From: Pseudomonadota bacterium | Lineage (GTDB): Bacteria > Pseudomonadota > Gammaproteobacteria > Xanthomonadales > Xanthomonadaceae | Assembly: GCA_018241125.1 (NCBI GenBank) | Contig: JAFEEL010000052.1 | Location: 1 to 64,000, forward strand | Length of the DNA: 64,000 bases | Direction of reading: 5' to 3' | Notes under the pieces: generated by a model | Database searches by the model: none | Seen by the model: only the letters and a program-made list of their open reading frames with translations | Told to the model about the DNA's origin: nothing | Made by a program: the position numbers and the translations under genes | Shown here: one piece after another, positions 18,910 to 27,860 of the stretch | Numbering within the stretch: position 1 is the first letter of the stretch | Layout: each line of letters opens with the position of its first letter

Positions 18910-18982
18910 GGCAAGTGCGGCGCGGCTGGAAAGGCGACCAGCATAGCCAGCGCCGTTGGTGGGCGACAGCGATGGTGCGCGT

Positions 18983-19876
18983 TCAAGTTGCCAGCGCGGC
19001 AGCCCGCCGCCGCGTAAACGGCCCCGCGCGCAGGTGGTCGAACAGTTCGTCCAGCGCGGCCGCGTCGTGCGGCTTGCGGGCGGCATCGACGAAATCCGTC
19101 GGCAGTGGCGCATCGGTGGCGATGGTGGCCAGTCGCCGGCACAGCAAGGCCATGTCGCGGTGCTCGTGCAGGCGACGGGCGTGCATGGCCGCGCCGCGCA
19201 GGCGCAGGAAGGGGATTTCCGCATGGCGCGCCAGCAGGTCGTTGAGGCTGCCGAAGTGCCCGAGCAAGGTGGCGGCGGTCTTGGCGCCGATGCCCGGCAC
19301 GCCGGGGATGTTGTCCACACTGTCGCCGGCCAGGCCGAGGAAGTCGGCGATCTGGTGGGCGTGCACGCCGTAGCGCGCCTTCACCCCGGCCGCGTTCCAG
19401 CGCAGGTCGCGGGCGTAGTCCCACTGCTCGTCGCCTCCTTGCAGCAATTGCGACAGGTCCTTGTCGGCCGAGACCAGCGTGCAGCGCAGGCCGTGCGCGC
19501 GCAGGCGCTGCAGGGCACTGCCGATCAGGTCGTCGGCCTCGTAGCGTTGGTCCACCAGCACGGTCAGGCCGAGCGCCTCGCACAGCGCCGCACAGCGCGC
19601 GAACTGGCGCTTGAGTTCGTCCGGAGCCGGCTCGCGGTTGGCCTTGTACGGTGGGTACAGCTCGTTGCGGAACGAGGATTCCAGCGCAGCGTCGAAGGCG
19701 ACCACCACGTGCCGCGGACGCCGGCGCTCGAGCAGTTCGAGCAAGAAGCGGGTGAAACCGTGCACCGCGTTGACCGGCAAGCCATCGGCATCCGTCAGGT
19801 CGGGAGGAATGGAATGCCAGGCGCGGAACACGTACACGCTGGCATCGATCAGGTACGCCGCTTCGGTATCGCTCAC
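18983..19876 (-). CDS. 5'-3' exonuclease (PIN/FEN family)
   Basis: 297 residues resembling the N-terminal nuclease of DNA polymerase I or stand-alone ExoIX. Metal-binding acidic motifs are YLIDASVYVFRAWH, VVAFDAA, RYEADDLIG and LVSADKDLSQLL. A helix-hairpin-helix follows in GDSVDNIPGVPGIGAKTAATLL. It would act on 5' flaps or ends in DNA repair or replication. The GTG start at 19876 overlaps the stop of the nitroreductase gene (GTGA), so translation is probably coupled. Confidence 0.88.
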   Translation of the reverse strand: MSDTEAAYLIDASVYVFRAWHSIPPDLTDADGLPVNAVHGFTRFLLELLERRRPRHVVVAFDAALESSFRNELYPPYKANREPAPDELKRQFARCAALCEALGLTVLVDQRYEADDLIGSALQRLRAHGLRCTLVSADKDLSQLLQGGDEQWDYARDLRWNAAGVKARYGVHAHQIADFLGLAGDSVDNIPGVPGIGAKTAATLLGHFGSLNDLLARHAEIPFLRLRGAAMHARRLHEHRDMALLCRRLATIATDAPLPTDFVDAARKPHDAAALDELFDHLRAGPFTRRRAAALAT

Positions 19877-20442
19877 GGTGCGTGCCAGTCGGTCAGCAGC
19901 GTGCGCGGATCCGGGCGCGGGCGGTCGGCTTGCGCGCCGTGGATCGTGCCGATGTGGATGAACCCCAACACGCGCTCGTGCTCGCCCACGCCCAGCAGGT
20001 GCAGCACGTGCGCATCGTACGCCGCCGCGCCGGTCAGCCACTGCGCGCCAAAACCCAGCGCGTGGGCGGCCAGCAGCAGCGAAAAACAGGCGCAACTGCC
20101 GGACTGAAGTTGCTCGGACTCGGGCACCTTGTGCCCGGGCATGAGGCGGGCGAGCACCGCGACGATGCACGGGGCGTGATCGAAGCGACTGCGCTCCTTG
20201 GCCAGCTTGTCCTGCGAAATGGCATGGTCGCGTTGTGACAGGCGGTCGGCGAGGGCGTCACCGAGCGCCCGCCGGGCGGCCCCCTGGATGCGCACGAAAC
20301 GCCACGGCGTCAGCCGGCCGTGGTCGGGGACGTGCACGGCGACTTCGAGCATGCGCAGCAGCTGGGCGTCGTCGGGCCCCGGTTCGCCCAGTTGCCGAGA
20401 GGGCGTGGAATGGCGGGTCAACAGGGTTTCCAGAGCATCCAT
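19873..20442 (-). CDS. nitroreductase family protein
   Basis: 189-residue FMN-dependent oxidoreductase of the YdjA type. The N-terminal LLTRHSTPSRQLGEPGP gives the flavin-contacting RxS region. VHVPDHGRLTPWRFVRIQGAAR, SGSCACFSLLLAAHALGFGAQWLTG and FIHIGTIHG follow. The physiological substrate is unknown. Downstream gene overlap with the exonuclease suggests one transcript. It is divergent from the DUF1631 gene across about 150 bp. Confidence 0.88.
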   Translation of the reverse strand: MDALETLLTRHSTPSRQLGEPGPDDAQLLRMLEVAVHVPDHGRLTPWRFVRIQGAARRALGDALADRLSQRDHAISQDKLAKERSRFDHAPCIVAVLARLMPGHKVPESEQLQSGSCACFSLLLAAHALGFGAQWLTGAAAYDAHVLHLLGVGEHERVLGFIHIGTIHGAQADRPRPDPRTLLTDWHAP

Positions 20443-20596
20443 CGGGTTGACTTCGGGGCGACGTGGCGCAAGATGGCCGCGATTTGGTGGGTTGCGTCAC
20501 GGATTGACGTGGGCGATTGCGGCATCCTCGCATGGACGATGCCGCCGTGTGCCCGCAAGGTCGGCATCATAACCACGAGGCGATCGAGCGCGTGCC

Positions 20597-22969
20597 ATGT
20601 CACCCTTCCAGCCCAGCTACTCCGGCATGAACCCCGGCGGATCGCGCCACGGGGCGCAATCGCCGCAGGCCGTGCTCGACCGCCTGTGCCAGATCGTCCT
20701 GCCGCGGCTTGAACTGGCCTGCGGCGAGGCATTGAGCAAAGCCGACGATTCGATGTTCGATCTGGCGCAAAACGCCAAGAGCAACGCCAGTCGCGAGGGT
20801 TATTTCGACGCCATGCGCGAGATCCGGCGCGAGCGGCGGCAGATCGAGCAAGCGTTCCGCGACGACCTGGTCGCCGGCTTCACGCAGTTTCACAACGGCG
20901 TGGTTGCCGTTGCTGCACCGCCGCCACCGCGTGCCGGCGAACTGAGTCTGGTCGGGCAGGGCGAACTGGAAGAACAACTCGCCGCCGAGCAGAGCGCGGC
21001 CACGATCCATCGCCGCTTCAAGACGGTACTGGAACCCATCGCGCGCGGGATGGCGCGCATGGCCGTCACCTTGTCGCCGAACTTCGATCCCACGCGCAGC
21101 CCGGTCGGCCCCGAGCGCATGACCGGCGCGTTTCGCGTCGCCTGTGGCGCGTTTGCGGCCACCACCGAGGTCAAGCTGGTGTTGTTCAAACTCTATGAGC
21201 GCGAGCTGTTGCCGGCGCTGGAGTCCTTGTACCCGGAAGTGCTGCGCATGCTCTCCGAGGGCGGTTACATTTCCGGGCCGGTGCCGCGCGTACCGCAAGC
21301 GCAACCGCAAGCGCCACTGCCGCGGGCCATGCCGCCGGACTTCAATCTCGACCAGGTGCCGCAGCGACAGGCAGCGCCGCAGCCGGCCTACGACGCCAAC
21401 CAGGAGCCGGACGACAACTTGATGGGCAGCCTGCAAGAGCTGTTGCAGGTTTGGCGCAAGTCGCAGCGGCACGCTGGCGCGCCGGCAGGCATGCCGGGAA
21501 TCCAGGTGCCGCCGGGCATGCAGTTGCCGCCGGGCATGCAGTTGGCGCCGGGAGTGCAGCTGCCGCCGGGCATGCGCATGGGCGGCGAGCTGGAGCGTCC
21601 GCAGTTGACCTCCCACGAGATGCTGTCGGTGCTCTCGCTGTTCCAGAACGAGATGCCCGACGGCCTGAAAAACGCGCTGCAAGCCGGCGATCATTCGCTG
21701 GCCCAGCAGCTCAAGCGCGAGTTGCTCACCGGCGCTGCCGCGTTGGGCATCAGCAAGGGCGAGGCGCGCCTTGGCGATGCCGAGGAAGACGCGATCGATG
21801 TGGTCGGCATGATGTTCGAGGTGTTCCTCGACGAGCGCGACATCAAGTCGGACGTGCGCAGCCAGATCGCCCGCCTGCTGGTTCCGTACCTGAAGGTTGC
21901 GTTGCTCGATCGGCGCCTGTTCATGCACAAGCAGCACCCCGCGCGGCGCTTGCTCAATGCCATCGCCGAAGCCTGCGAGGGCAATCACGGCGAGGGCCCG
22001 CACGAGCGGGAACTGCTGCAGCGCGTGGGACACTCGGTGGATCGACTGGTCGCGGAGTTCAACGAGGACATCGCGATCTTCGAGATGCTCGAACAGGAAC
22101 TGCGCACGTTCATCGATCAGTATCGTCGCCGTGCCGATCTGGCCGAGCGGCGCGTGGCCGAAGCGCAACGCGGCAAGGAACGCCTGGAGGAAGCGCGCTT
22201 GCGCGCCGACTCGCTGCTCAGCGAGCGCATCGGCCAGCGCAGCATCGCCCCGCTGGCGCAGGCCGACCTGCGCCGCTACTGGGCGCATCACTACGCGGTG
22301 CTGTTCTTGCGCGAAGGCGAAGATGGCGGCGGCTGCGCGGAGGCACTCAAGACTCTGGACGAACTGCTGGCGCTGGCCGACGTGGCGTTCCATACCGGCG
22401 GTCTGACCGCGGCGGCGCAGACCGAATCGCTGCAAGCCGGGCTGCTGGCGATGCTGGGCAGCTCCGGCCTGGTCGGCGAAGCGGCCGGCGAGTGCGCGCG
22501 CACCATCGCCCAGCACCTGATGCAGGCCGCGCCGAAAGTACGGCCAGATCCCCCCAAGGCGGTGGTCGAGGCGAGCGCTCCTGCCAACACGGCGGCCGAA
22601 GCGGCCGCAAGCATGCCGCAGCCGGCCACTGCGCGCCCGCTGCCCCAGCCCGAAGCGGCGCCGGCGCTGGATGTGGACGCCGCCGATGTCGCCCGCTTGC
22701 GCCAGCTGACCGTCGGTAGTTGGGTCGAGTTCGTCGGTGACGACGAGCGCGCCCAGCCGGGCAAGCTGTCGTGGATCAGCCCGATTTCGGCGCGCATGTT
22801 GTTCGTCAACAAGCGCGGTGCGCGCATGCACGTGGCATCGGCCGAGGAACTGGCGGCGATGATGAAGCAGGGCAAGCTGCGCTTGCGCGTGGCCGATGCC
22901 GCTTTCGACCAAGCCATGCACCAGGTGCTGGGCCGGCTGCGCGACGGGGCGACCGTGTCCGGCGAATGA
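20597..22969 (+). CDS. DUF1631 family protein
   Basis: 790-residue, largely helical cytoplasmic-looking protein. Typical DUF1631 stretches are LDRLCQIVLPRLELACGEAL near the N terminus, DAIDVVGMMFEVFLDERDI in the middle and the C-terminal PilZ-like stretch VGSWVEFVGDDERAQPGKLSWISP. A low-complexity linker near 294-330 repeats the motif PPGMQL several times. Older annotations call such proteins thymidine phosphorylase, which has no support in this sequence. Function is unknown; the PilZ-like end could hint at c-di-GMP signalling. Confidence 0.75.
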   Translation: MSPFQPSYSGMNPGGSRHGAQSPQAVLDRLCQIVLPRLELACGEALSKADDSMFDLAQNAKSNASREGYFDAMREIRRERRQIEQAFRDDLVAGFTQFHNGVVAVAAPPPPRAGELSLVGQGELEEQLAAEQSAATIHRRFKTVLEPIARGMARMAVTLSPNFDPTRSPVGPERMTGAFRVACGAFAATTEVKLVLFKLYERELLPALESLYPEVLRMLSEGGYISGPVPRVPQAQPQAPLPRAMPPDFNLDQVPQRQAAPQPAYDANQEPDDNLMGSLQELLQVWRKSQRHAGAPAGMPGIQVPPGMQLPPGMQLAPGVQLPPGMRMGGELERPQLTSHEMLSVLSLFQNEMPDGLKNALQAGDHSLAQQLKRELLTGAAALGISKGEARLGDAEEDAIDVVGMMFEVFLDERDIKSDVRSQIARLLVPYLKVALLDRRLFMHKQHPARRLLNAIAEACEGNHGEGPHERELLQRVGHSVDRLVAEFNEDIAIFEMLEQELRTFIDQYRRRADLAERRVAEAQRGKERLEEARLRADSLLSERIGQRSIAPLAQADLRRYWAHHYAVLFLREGEDGGGCAEALKTLDELLALADVAFHTGGLTAAAQTESLQAGLLAMLGSSGLVGEAAGECARTIAQHLMQAAPKVRPDPPKAVVEASAPANTAAEAAASMPQPATARPLPQPEAAPALDVDAADVARLRQLTVGSWVEFVGDDERAQPGKLSWISPISARMLFVNKRGARMHVASAEELAAMMKQGKLRLRVADAAFDQAMHQVLGRLRDGATVSGE

Positions 22970-22979
22970 GTTTGCCGTG

Positions 22980-23014
22980 AGCGGAAAGCGGTCAGCGGAA
23001 AGCGGTCAGCGGTA
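22980..23014. repeat. Heptamer tandem array upstream of pntAA
   Basis: AGCGGAA AGCGGTC AGCGGAA AGCGGTC AGCGGTA, five 7-bp words in the 103-bp gap. A TAGCAT box at 23037-23042 may be the pntAA -10 element. Confidence 0.8.
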
Positions 23015-23072
23015 CAGACAGCCCGCGGCAACCTGCTAGCATGCTGCGGTCGATCCAGGCTGGAGTTTGCGC

Positions 23073-24173
23073 ATGGCGTTCACCGTTGCCGCAGTCCGCG
23101 AGGGCGTTCCCGAGGAACGCCGCGCCGCCATCACCCCGGAGACCTGCAAGAAGCTGCGCGCGGCCGGCGCCGACGTGGTCTTGCAAGCCGGCGTCGGCGA
23201 GCGTGCGTTCTTTCCCGATGCGGCCTATGACGGCGCCCAGTTCGCCGCCGACGATGCCAGCGTGTTGGCGCGCGCTGACCTGCTGTTGTGCGTGCAGCCG
23301 CCGAGCGCCGAAAAGCTGGCGGGGTTGAAAGAAAACGCGATCGTGATCGGCCTGCTCGCCGCCGGCACCGATCCGGCGCGCGAAGCGCAGTTGCTCGCGC
23401 GCAAAGCCACCAGCTTCCCGCTCGAACGCCTGCCGCGCACCACCCGCGCACAGGCGATGGACGTGTTGTCCTCGCAGGCGGGCATGGCCGGCTACAAGGC
23501 GACCTTGCTGGCCGCGCAGGTCGCGCCGCGGTTTTTCCCGATGCTCACCACCGCCGCCGGCACCATCCGCCCGTCGAAGGTGCTGGTGATCGGTGCCGGC
23601 GTGGCCGGCTTGCAGGCGATCGCCACCGCCAAGCGGCTGGGCGCGCAGGTGGAAGGGTTCGACGTGCGCCCGGAAACCCGCGAACAGATCGAATCGCTGG
23701 GCGGCAAGTTCCTCGACCTGGGCGTGAGCGCCAAGGGCGAGGGCGGCTACGCCCGCGAGCTGACCGCCGAGGAACGCGCCGAGCAGCAGCGCCGGCTGGC
23801 CGACCACCTCAAGGGCGTGGACGTCATCATCACCACCGCCGCCGTGCCCGGTCGCCCGGCGCCGAAGATCCTCGGCGCGGCGATGGTGGCGGGAATGAAA
23901 CCGGGCAGCGTGATCGTGGATCTGCCGGCCGAGTCGGGCGGCAATTGCGAACTCACCAAAGCCGGTCAAACCGTGGAGATCAACGGCGTGAGCGTGGTCG
24001 GCCCCACCCATCTGGCCAGTTCCGGGGCGATGCACGCCAGCGAGATGTACGCGCGCAACCTGCTCAACTTCTCGCAGTTGCTCATCAAAGACGGCCAGTT
24101 GCACCTGAACTGGGACGACGATCTGGTGGCCAGGACTTGCCACCTGCACGCCGGCGCGCCGCGCAGCGGTTGA
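23073..24173 (+). CDS. pntAA: NAD(P) transhydrogenase alpha subunit, part 1
   Basis: NAD(H)-binding domain I of proton-translocating transhydrogenase. 366 residues: AVREGVPEERRAAITPET at the N terminus, RAQAMDVLSSQAGMAGYKA, the Rossmann motif VLVIGAGVAGLQAIATAKRLGA, and VIVDLPAESGGNCELT near the end. Start is the ATG at 23073. It ends without the membrane segment, which is encoded separately by pntAB. Unlike the usual contiguous operon, 1.86 kb holding three opposite-strand genes separates it from pntAB. Confidence 0.93.
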   Translation: MAFTVAAVREGVPEERRAAITPETCKKLRAAGADVVLQAGVGERAFFPDAAYDGAQFAADDASVLARADLLLCVQPPSAEKLAGLKENAIVIGLLAAGTDPAREAQLLARKATSFPLERLPRTTRAQAMDVLSSQAGMAGYKATLLAAQVAPRFFPMLTTAAGTIRPSKVLVIGAGVAGLQAIATAKRLGAQVEGFDVRPETREQIESLGGKFLDLGVSAKGEGGYARELTAEERAEQQRRLADHLKGVDVIITTAAVPGRPAPKILGAAMVAGMKPGSVIVDLPAESGGNCELTKAGQTVEINGVSVVGPTHLASSGAMHASEMYARNLLNFSQLLIKDGQLHLNWDDDLVARTCHLHAGAPRSG

Positions 24174-24197
24174 CGGCGCCGACGAATCGTCGAGCCA

Positions 24198-24261
24198 ATC
24201 GATTCGGTTTGTGGTGAGCATTCCGTTTGTGGTGCGCTGGTCGAACCATGAGCGGAATCGA
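24198..24261. repeat. Dispersed repeat of the GTGGTGAGC...GTCGAACCA type
   Basis: Between the convergent ends of pntAA and the DUF3106 gene. It holds GTTTGTGGTGAGC, a second GTTTGTGGTGCGC, and GTCGAACCATGAGCGG, bounded by ATCGATTC/GAATCGAT arms. The same word pair occurs inside purH (45102-45163). It may serve as a two-way terminator. Confidence 0.6.
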
Positions 24262-24287
24262 TGACCAGCACACGCCAACCGATCCGA

Positions 24288-24863
24288 TCAACGCGGGCGA
24301 CCGTGCGGCCCACCCATCCGCCCCTCGCGGCGTTGCTGCTGTTGGTGCATCTGCCGGAACTTCGCGCGCAGCGCCTGCTTCTGCTCGGGCGTGAGTTGCT
24401 GGAAGCGATGGAACACCTCGGCCACGCGCTGGCGATCTTCCGGGCTCATGTTCTGGAAGGCGCGGGCATTGCGCGCGGCCTGCTGGCGCTGTTGCGGGGT
24501 CATCTGCGCCCAGTGCGCGATCCGCTGCTGGATCTGCGCCTGCCGTTCAGGCGGCAACTGCGACCAGTGCGCCACGTTGCCGGCCATGTGCTGTTGCCGG
24601 CGCGGCGGCAACTGATCCCACTGTCCTTGCAATGGTTGGAGGAATGCCTGCTGCTGCGGACTGAGCTGGTTCCACGGCAAGGGCGTGGCCGGTGTGGCGT
24701 CGCGACCGGGCTGCTCGGGTTGCGTGAACGCGCCAGCATCCGGATCGACCGGCACCGGCACCGGCGGTGGCGCGGCGACGGCGCTGCCGGCCAGCAGTGC
24801 GGCCAGCAACAGCGCCGTACCGTAGCGCGCCATGCCGGTTCGATGGTTCAAGGTGCGACGCAT
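24288..24863 (-). CDS. Exported DUF3106 protein
   Basis: 191 residues with an N-terminal signal sequence (YGTALLLAALLAGSAVAAP). The mature part has about five degenerate repeats of roughly 20-24 residues, each with a W or F, an (L/M)(S/P/T)P turn and Q/R-rich helix (WNQLSPQQQAFL, WSQLPPERQAQI, WAQMTPQQRQQA, FQNMSPEDRQRV, FQQLTPEQKQAL). The pattern resembles LTxxQ-type periplasmic proteins such as Spy and CpxP. Start at 24863 has GGGAGG upstream. It is the last gene of the sigma-factor operon, 4 bp after DUF3619. Confidence 0.8.
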   Translation of the reverse strand: MRRTLNHRTGMARYGTALLLAALLAGSAVAAPPPVPVPVDPDAGAFTQPEQPGRDATPATPLPWNQLSPQQQAFLQPLQGQWDQLPPRRQQHMAGNVAHWSQLPPERQAQIQQRIAHWAQMTPQQRQQAARNARAFQNMSPEDRQRVAEVFHRFQQLTPEQKQALRAKFRQMHQQQQRREGRMGGPHGRPR

Positions 24864-24867
24864 GACA

Positions 24868-25341
24868 TCAACCTCCCGCCGGTTCCTGGCCACCGGGTTG
24901 GGTGGCCAGCCAATGGTAGAAATCCAGATCCGAAAGCATTTCCGGGTCGGCCGTCTCCAGCGTGCCGGCCTCGCCGGCGTGCGCGGCGACGACCGTCGCG
25001 GTCGGCGCGATTGCCACCGCGGTCACCGGTGCCGGGGCAGGCGTTGGCGGCAAGCTGACCCGCGCCACCGCGACCGGCGCGGTCGTGGTCGCTGCGTGCG
25101 GCGCGGGCGCGCCAAGCGGCGCGCGCGGCAGTTGCGGGACGAACACCAGCAGTGCCAGCACTCCGGCGGCCGCCAGCCCGCCGGCCCACGCCCAGCGCCC
25201 CTGCGGGCGGTCGAGCCGGGCTTCCAGGGTTTCCAGTCGCAACGCGCGCAAGCGCCGGCCGGTATCGCGATCCAGATGCTTCACGCTCGCCTCGAAGCTG
25301 GCGCGGGCGCGCAGGGTGGTTTCGATGTCGCGGGCGTTCAT
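24868..25341 (-). CDS. DUF3619-like single-pass membrane protein, putative anti-sigma partner
   Basis: 157 residues: a basic helical N terminus (residues 1-52), one transmembrane segment (WAGGLAAAGVLALLVFVP, about 54-71), an Ala/Pro/Thr-rich periplasmic stretch and a conserved acidic end, EMLSDLDFYHWLATQ. Its ATG overlaps the stop of the sigma factor (ATGA). Topology and coupling make it a candidate anti-sigma or sigma-regulating protein; this is inference, since DUF3619 has no established function. Confidence 0.7.
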   Translation of the reverse strand: MNARDIETTLRARASFEASVKHLDRDTGRRLRALRLETLEARLDRPQGRWAWAGGLAAAGVLALLVFVPQLPRAPLGAPAPHAATTTAPVAVARVSLPPTPAPAPVTAVAIAPTATVVAAHAGEAGTLETADPEMLSDLDFYHWLATQPGGQEPAGG

Positions 25342-25895
25342 CGCCAGTCCTCCAGTTGCTTGCGCAGCGCATCCATGGCGCGCGAGGTGTGGGTTTTCAC
25401 GCTGCCTTCCGAGCAGCCCATCACGCGCGCGGTATCGGCCACGTCCAGGCCTTCCAGCACGCGCCACTGGTAGGCCTCGCGCTGCCGGCGCGGCAATGCT
25501 TGCAGTGCCGTGGCCAGCGCCTTGTAACTCTCGCGGTCGCTGTGGATGGTGGCCGGGCCGGGGGTCGGATCGACCGGCTCCCACGCCGGGCCGTCGTCCT
25601 GTTCGGCACCCGAACCCATCCACCCGACCAGCACCGAGCGCACCTTGCGCCGCCGCTGGATGTCGGTGATGCGGCTGCGCAGCACGCGCCAGAACAGCGG
25701 CGTCCATTCCAGCGCCGGCCGATCGGCATAGCGCTGCACCAGCTTGAGCATCGCGTCCTGCACCGCATCCAAGGCATCGTCCCGGTGCCGCAACGCGATC
25801 TCGGCGTGCCGGAAGGCGCGCCGTTCGACCTCCGCAAGGAATGCCTGCAAGGTCTGCGCGTGCGCGGTCGATGTCGGGATGCTGCCGTCCATCAT
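25338..25895 (-). CDS. ECF-type RNA polymerase sigma factor
   Basis: 185 residues. Region 2 is represented by HRDDALDAVQDAMLKLVQRYADRP and LFWRVLRSRITDIQRRRK; region 4 by ALQALPRRQREAYQWRVLEGLDVADTARVMGCSEGSVKTHTSRAM, a clear sigma helix-turn-helix. A long insert (WMGSGAEQDDGPAW) lies between them. Start is taken at the ATG at 25895 (25892 is also possible). It is translationally coupled to the DUF3619 gene and divergent from pntAB. Confidence 0.88.
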   Translation of the reverse strand: MMDGSIPTSTAHAQTLQAFLAEVERRAFRHAEIALRHRDDALDAVQDAMLKLVQRYADRPALEWTPLFWRVLRSRITDIQRRRKVRSVLVGWMGSGAEQDDGPAWEPVDPTPGPATIHSDRESYKALATALQALPRRQREAYQWRVLEGLDVADTARVMGCSEGSVKTHTSRAMDALRKQLEDWR

Positions 25896-26030
25896 CTGCC
25901 GTTTCGTGGTGGTTCCACCCGGCCGGGTTCGCCCGTGGAAACGCAGCATTGGCAGGGCGGTTGACAATGCTTGTCGATGCGGCCACCGGGGCGGTTATGA
26001 TGCCCGCATCCAGGTGCGAGGGGCGGGGAC

Positions 26031-26327
26031 ATGGGCGACGGGCTGGTGGCGCTGTACATCTTCATGCTGGCGGCGATCGCCGGACACGTCATCATCGCGC
26101 GCGTGCCGGTGATCTTGCATACGCCGTTGATGTCCGGTTCCAACTTCATCCACGGCATCGTGCTGATCGGGGCGATGGTGGTGCTGGGCAAGGCGACCAC
26201 GCCGCTGGAGCAGGGCATCGGCTTCCTCGCGGTGCTGCTAGGTGCGGGCAATGCCGCCGGCGGCTATGTGGTGACCGAGCGCATGCTGGACATGTTCAAG
26301 TCCAGCAAGAAGGAGGCCGGCAAGTGA
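26031..26327 (+). CDS. pntAB: NAD(P) transhydrogenase alpha subunit, part 2
   Basis: 98-residue membrane piece of transhydrogenase domain II, with three hydrophobic helices (YIFMLAAIAGHVII, GIVLIGAMVVLG, GIGFLAVLLGAGNAAGG) and HTPLMSGSNFIHG, the conserved loop. Its stop overlaps the GTG start of pntB (GTGA). With pntAA at a distance it needs its own promoter; TATGAT at 25996-26001 is a candidate -10. Confidence 0.93.
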   Translation: MGDGLVALYIFMLAAIAGHVIIARVPVILHTPLMSGSNFIHGIVLIGAMVVLGKATTPLEQGIGFLAVLLGAGNAAGGYVVTERMLDMFKSSKKEAGK

Positions 26328-27754
26328 GCCCCGAACTGTTGCAGCACCTGATCGAGCTGAGCTACTTCATCGCCGCGACCTTGCTGCTGATCGGCCTGCA
26401 ACGCATGGCCAGCCCCAAGACCGCGCGCAGCGGCATCCAGTGGGCCGGCATCGGCGTGCTGGTGGCGGTGATCGCCACCTTCTTCCTGCCGGACATGCAC
26501 AACATCCCGCTGATGATCGCGGCCATCGTGATCGGGGTGGCCGGGAACTGGGTCTGGGGCAAGAAGGTGGCGATCACCGACATGCCGCAGATGGTCGCCC
26601 TGTTCAACGGCATGGGCGGCGGCTCGGCGGCGGCGATCGGCGCGGTGGAATTGTGGAAAGCGATACCGATGGCAACCCGCCCGAGCGCGGTACACATCGT
26701 GCTGGCGGTGGTCGGCGCGCTGATCGGCGCGGTGTCGTTGACCGGCTCGATCATCGCCTGGGCCAAGCTCGACGGCCGCATGGACAAGCGCTACACCTTC
26801 CCCGGCCAGCAGTATTTCAACGCCTTGGTGTTTCTGATTGCGCTGGCGGCCGGCGCGGTGGCGATCTGGGGCTTGACCGCCGGCGGGCTGGGCGCGCAGC
26901 AGACCACGCAGTTCGGCGTGCTCGGCTTTTTCGGGCTGGCATTGCTGCTGGGCATCCTGATGACCCTGCCGATCGGCGGCGCCGACATGCCGGTGGTGAT
27001 TTCCCTCTACAACGCCTTCACCGGGCTGGCGGTGGCGTTCGAGGGCTACGTGCTGGGCAATCAGGCGCTGATCATCGCCGGCATGATGGTCGGCGCGGCC
27101 GGCATGCTGCTCACGCGCTTGATGGCCAAGGCGATGAACCGCTCGATCAAGAACGTGCTGTTCTCCAACTTCGGCGGCGGCTCGGCGGCGATGCAGGAGA
27201 TCGGCGGTTCGATGAAGCCCATCGAGGCGGCCGACGTGGCGGCGATGATGGCCTACGCCGAGCGCGTGGTGATCGTGCCCGGCTATGGCATGGCGGTGGC
27301 GCAGGCGCAGCACAAGATCTGGGAACTCAGCCAGCGCCTGATCGATCGCGGGGTGAAGGTGAAGTTCGCCATCCACCCGGTCGCCGGGCGCATGCCCGGG
27401 CACATGAACGTGCTGCTGGCCGAGGCCGGCGTGCCCTACGATTTGATCGCCGACATGGACGACATCAATCCCGAGTTCGCCAACACCGATGTCTCGCTGG
27501 TGATCGGCGCCAACGACGTGGTCAACCCGGTGGCCAAGACCGACCCGGCTTCGCCGATCTACGGCATGCCCATTCTGGACGTGGTGAACTCGAAGAACAC
27601 CATCGTCATCAAGCGCGGCAAGGGCACGGGTTTTGCCGGCATCGAGAACGCGCTGTTCTACGCCGACAACACGCGCATGCTCTACGGCGACGGCAGCGAG
27701 ATGGCCAACGCGCTGGTGAGCGAGTTGAAGGCGCTCGACGGCGGCGGGCACTGA
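26324..27754 (+). CDS. pntB: NAD(P) transhydrogenase beta subunit
   Basis: 476 residues: eight or nine membrane helices forming the proton channel (about 10-280), then the NADP(H)-binding domain III with VVIVPGYGMAVAQAQHKIWEL, HPVAGRMPGHMNVLLAEAGVPYD, NTDVSLVIGANDVVNP and the ending GTGFAGIENALFY. It links NADPH production to the proton gradient. The GTG start at 26324 is translationally coupled to pntAB. A longer frame upstream is not supported. Confidence 0.95.
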   Translation: MSPELLQHLIELSYFIAATLLLIGLQRMASPKTARSGIQWAGIGVLVAVIATFFLPDMHNIPLMIAAIVIGVAGNWVWGKKVAITDMPQMVALFNGMGGGSAAAIGAVELWKAIPMATRPSAVHIVLAVVGALIGAVSLTGSIIAWAKLDGRMDKRYTFPGQQYFNALVFLIALAAGAVAIWGLTAGGLGAQQTTQFGVLGFFGLALLLGILMTLPIGGADMPVVISLYNAFTGLAVAFEGYVLGNQALIIAGMMVGAAGMLLTRLMAKAMNRSIKNVLFSNFGGGSAAMQEIGGSMKPIEAADVAAMMAYAERVVIVPGYGMAVAQAQHKIWELSQRLIDRGVKVKFAIHPVAGRMPGHMNVLLAEAGVPYDLIADMDDINPEFANTDVSLVIGANDVVNPVAKTDPASPIYGMPILDVVNSKNTIVIKRGKGTGFAGIENALFYADNTRMLYGDGSEMANALVSELKALDGGGH

Positions 27755-27860
27755 GGGCATCGACGCGCCGGTGAGCGCGCAGCGGCGGCCGACCTGAGCC
27801 GGCCGGATCAGGAATTTCGAGTGTGCTAGTGTGCGATTTTGCTTTGTACGCGGGGGTTGC

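Noticed and set aside
20597-22969. Thymidine phosphorylase annotation often given to DUF1631 proteins
   Set aside because: No phosphorylase motif is visible in the 790 residues.
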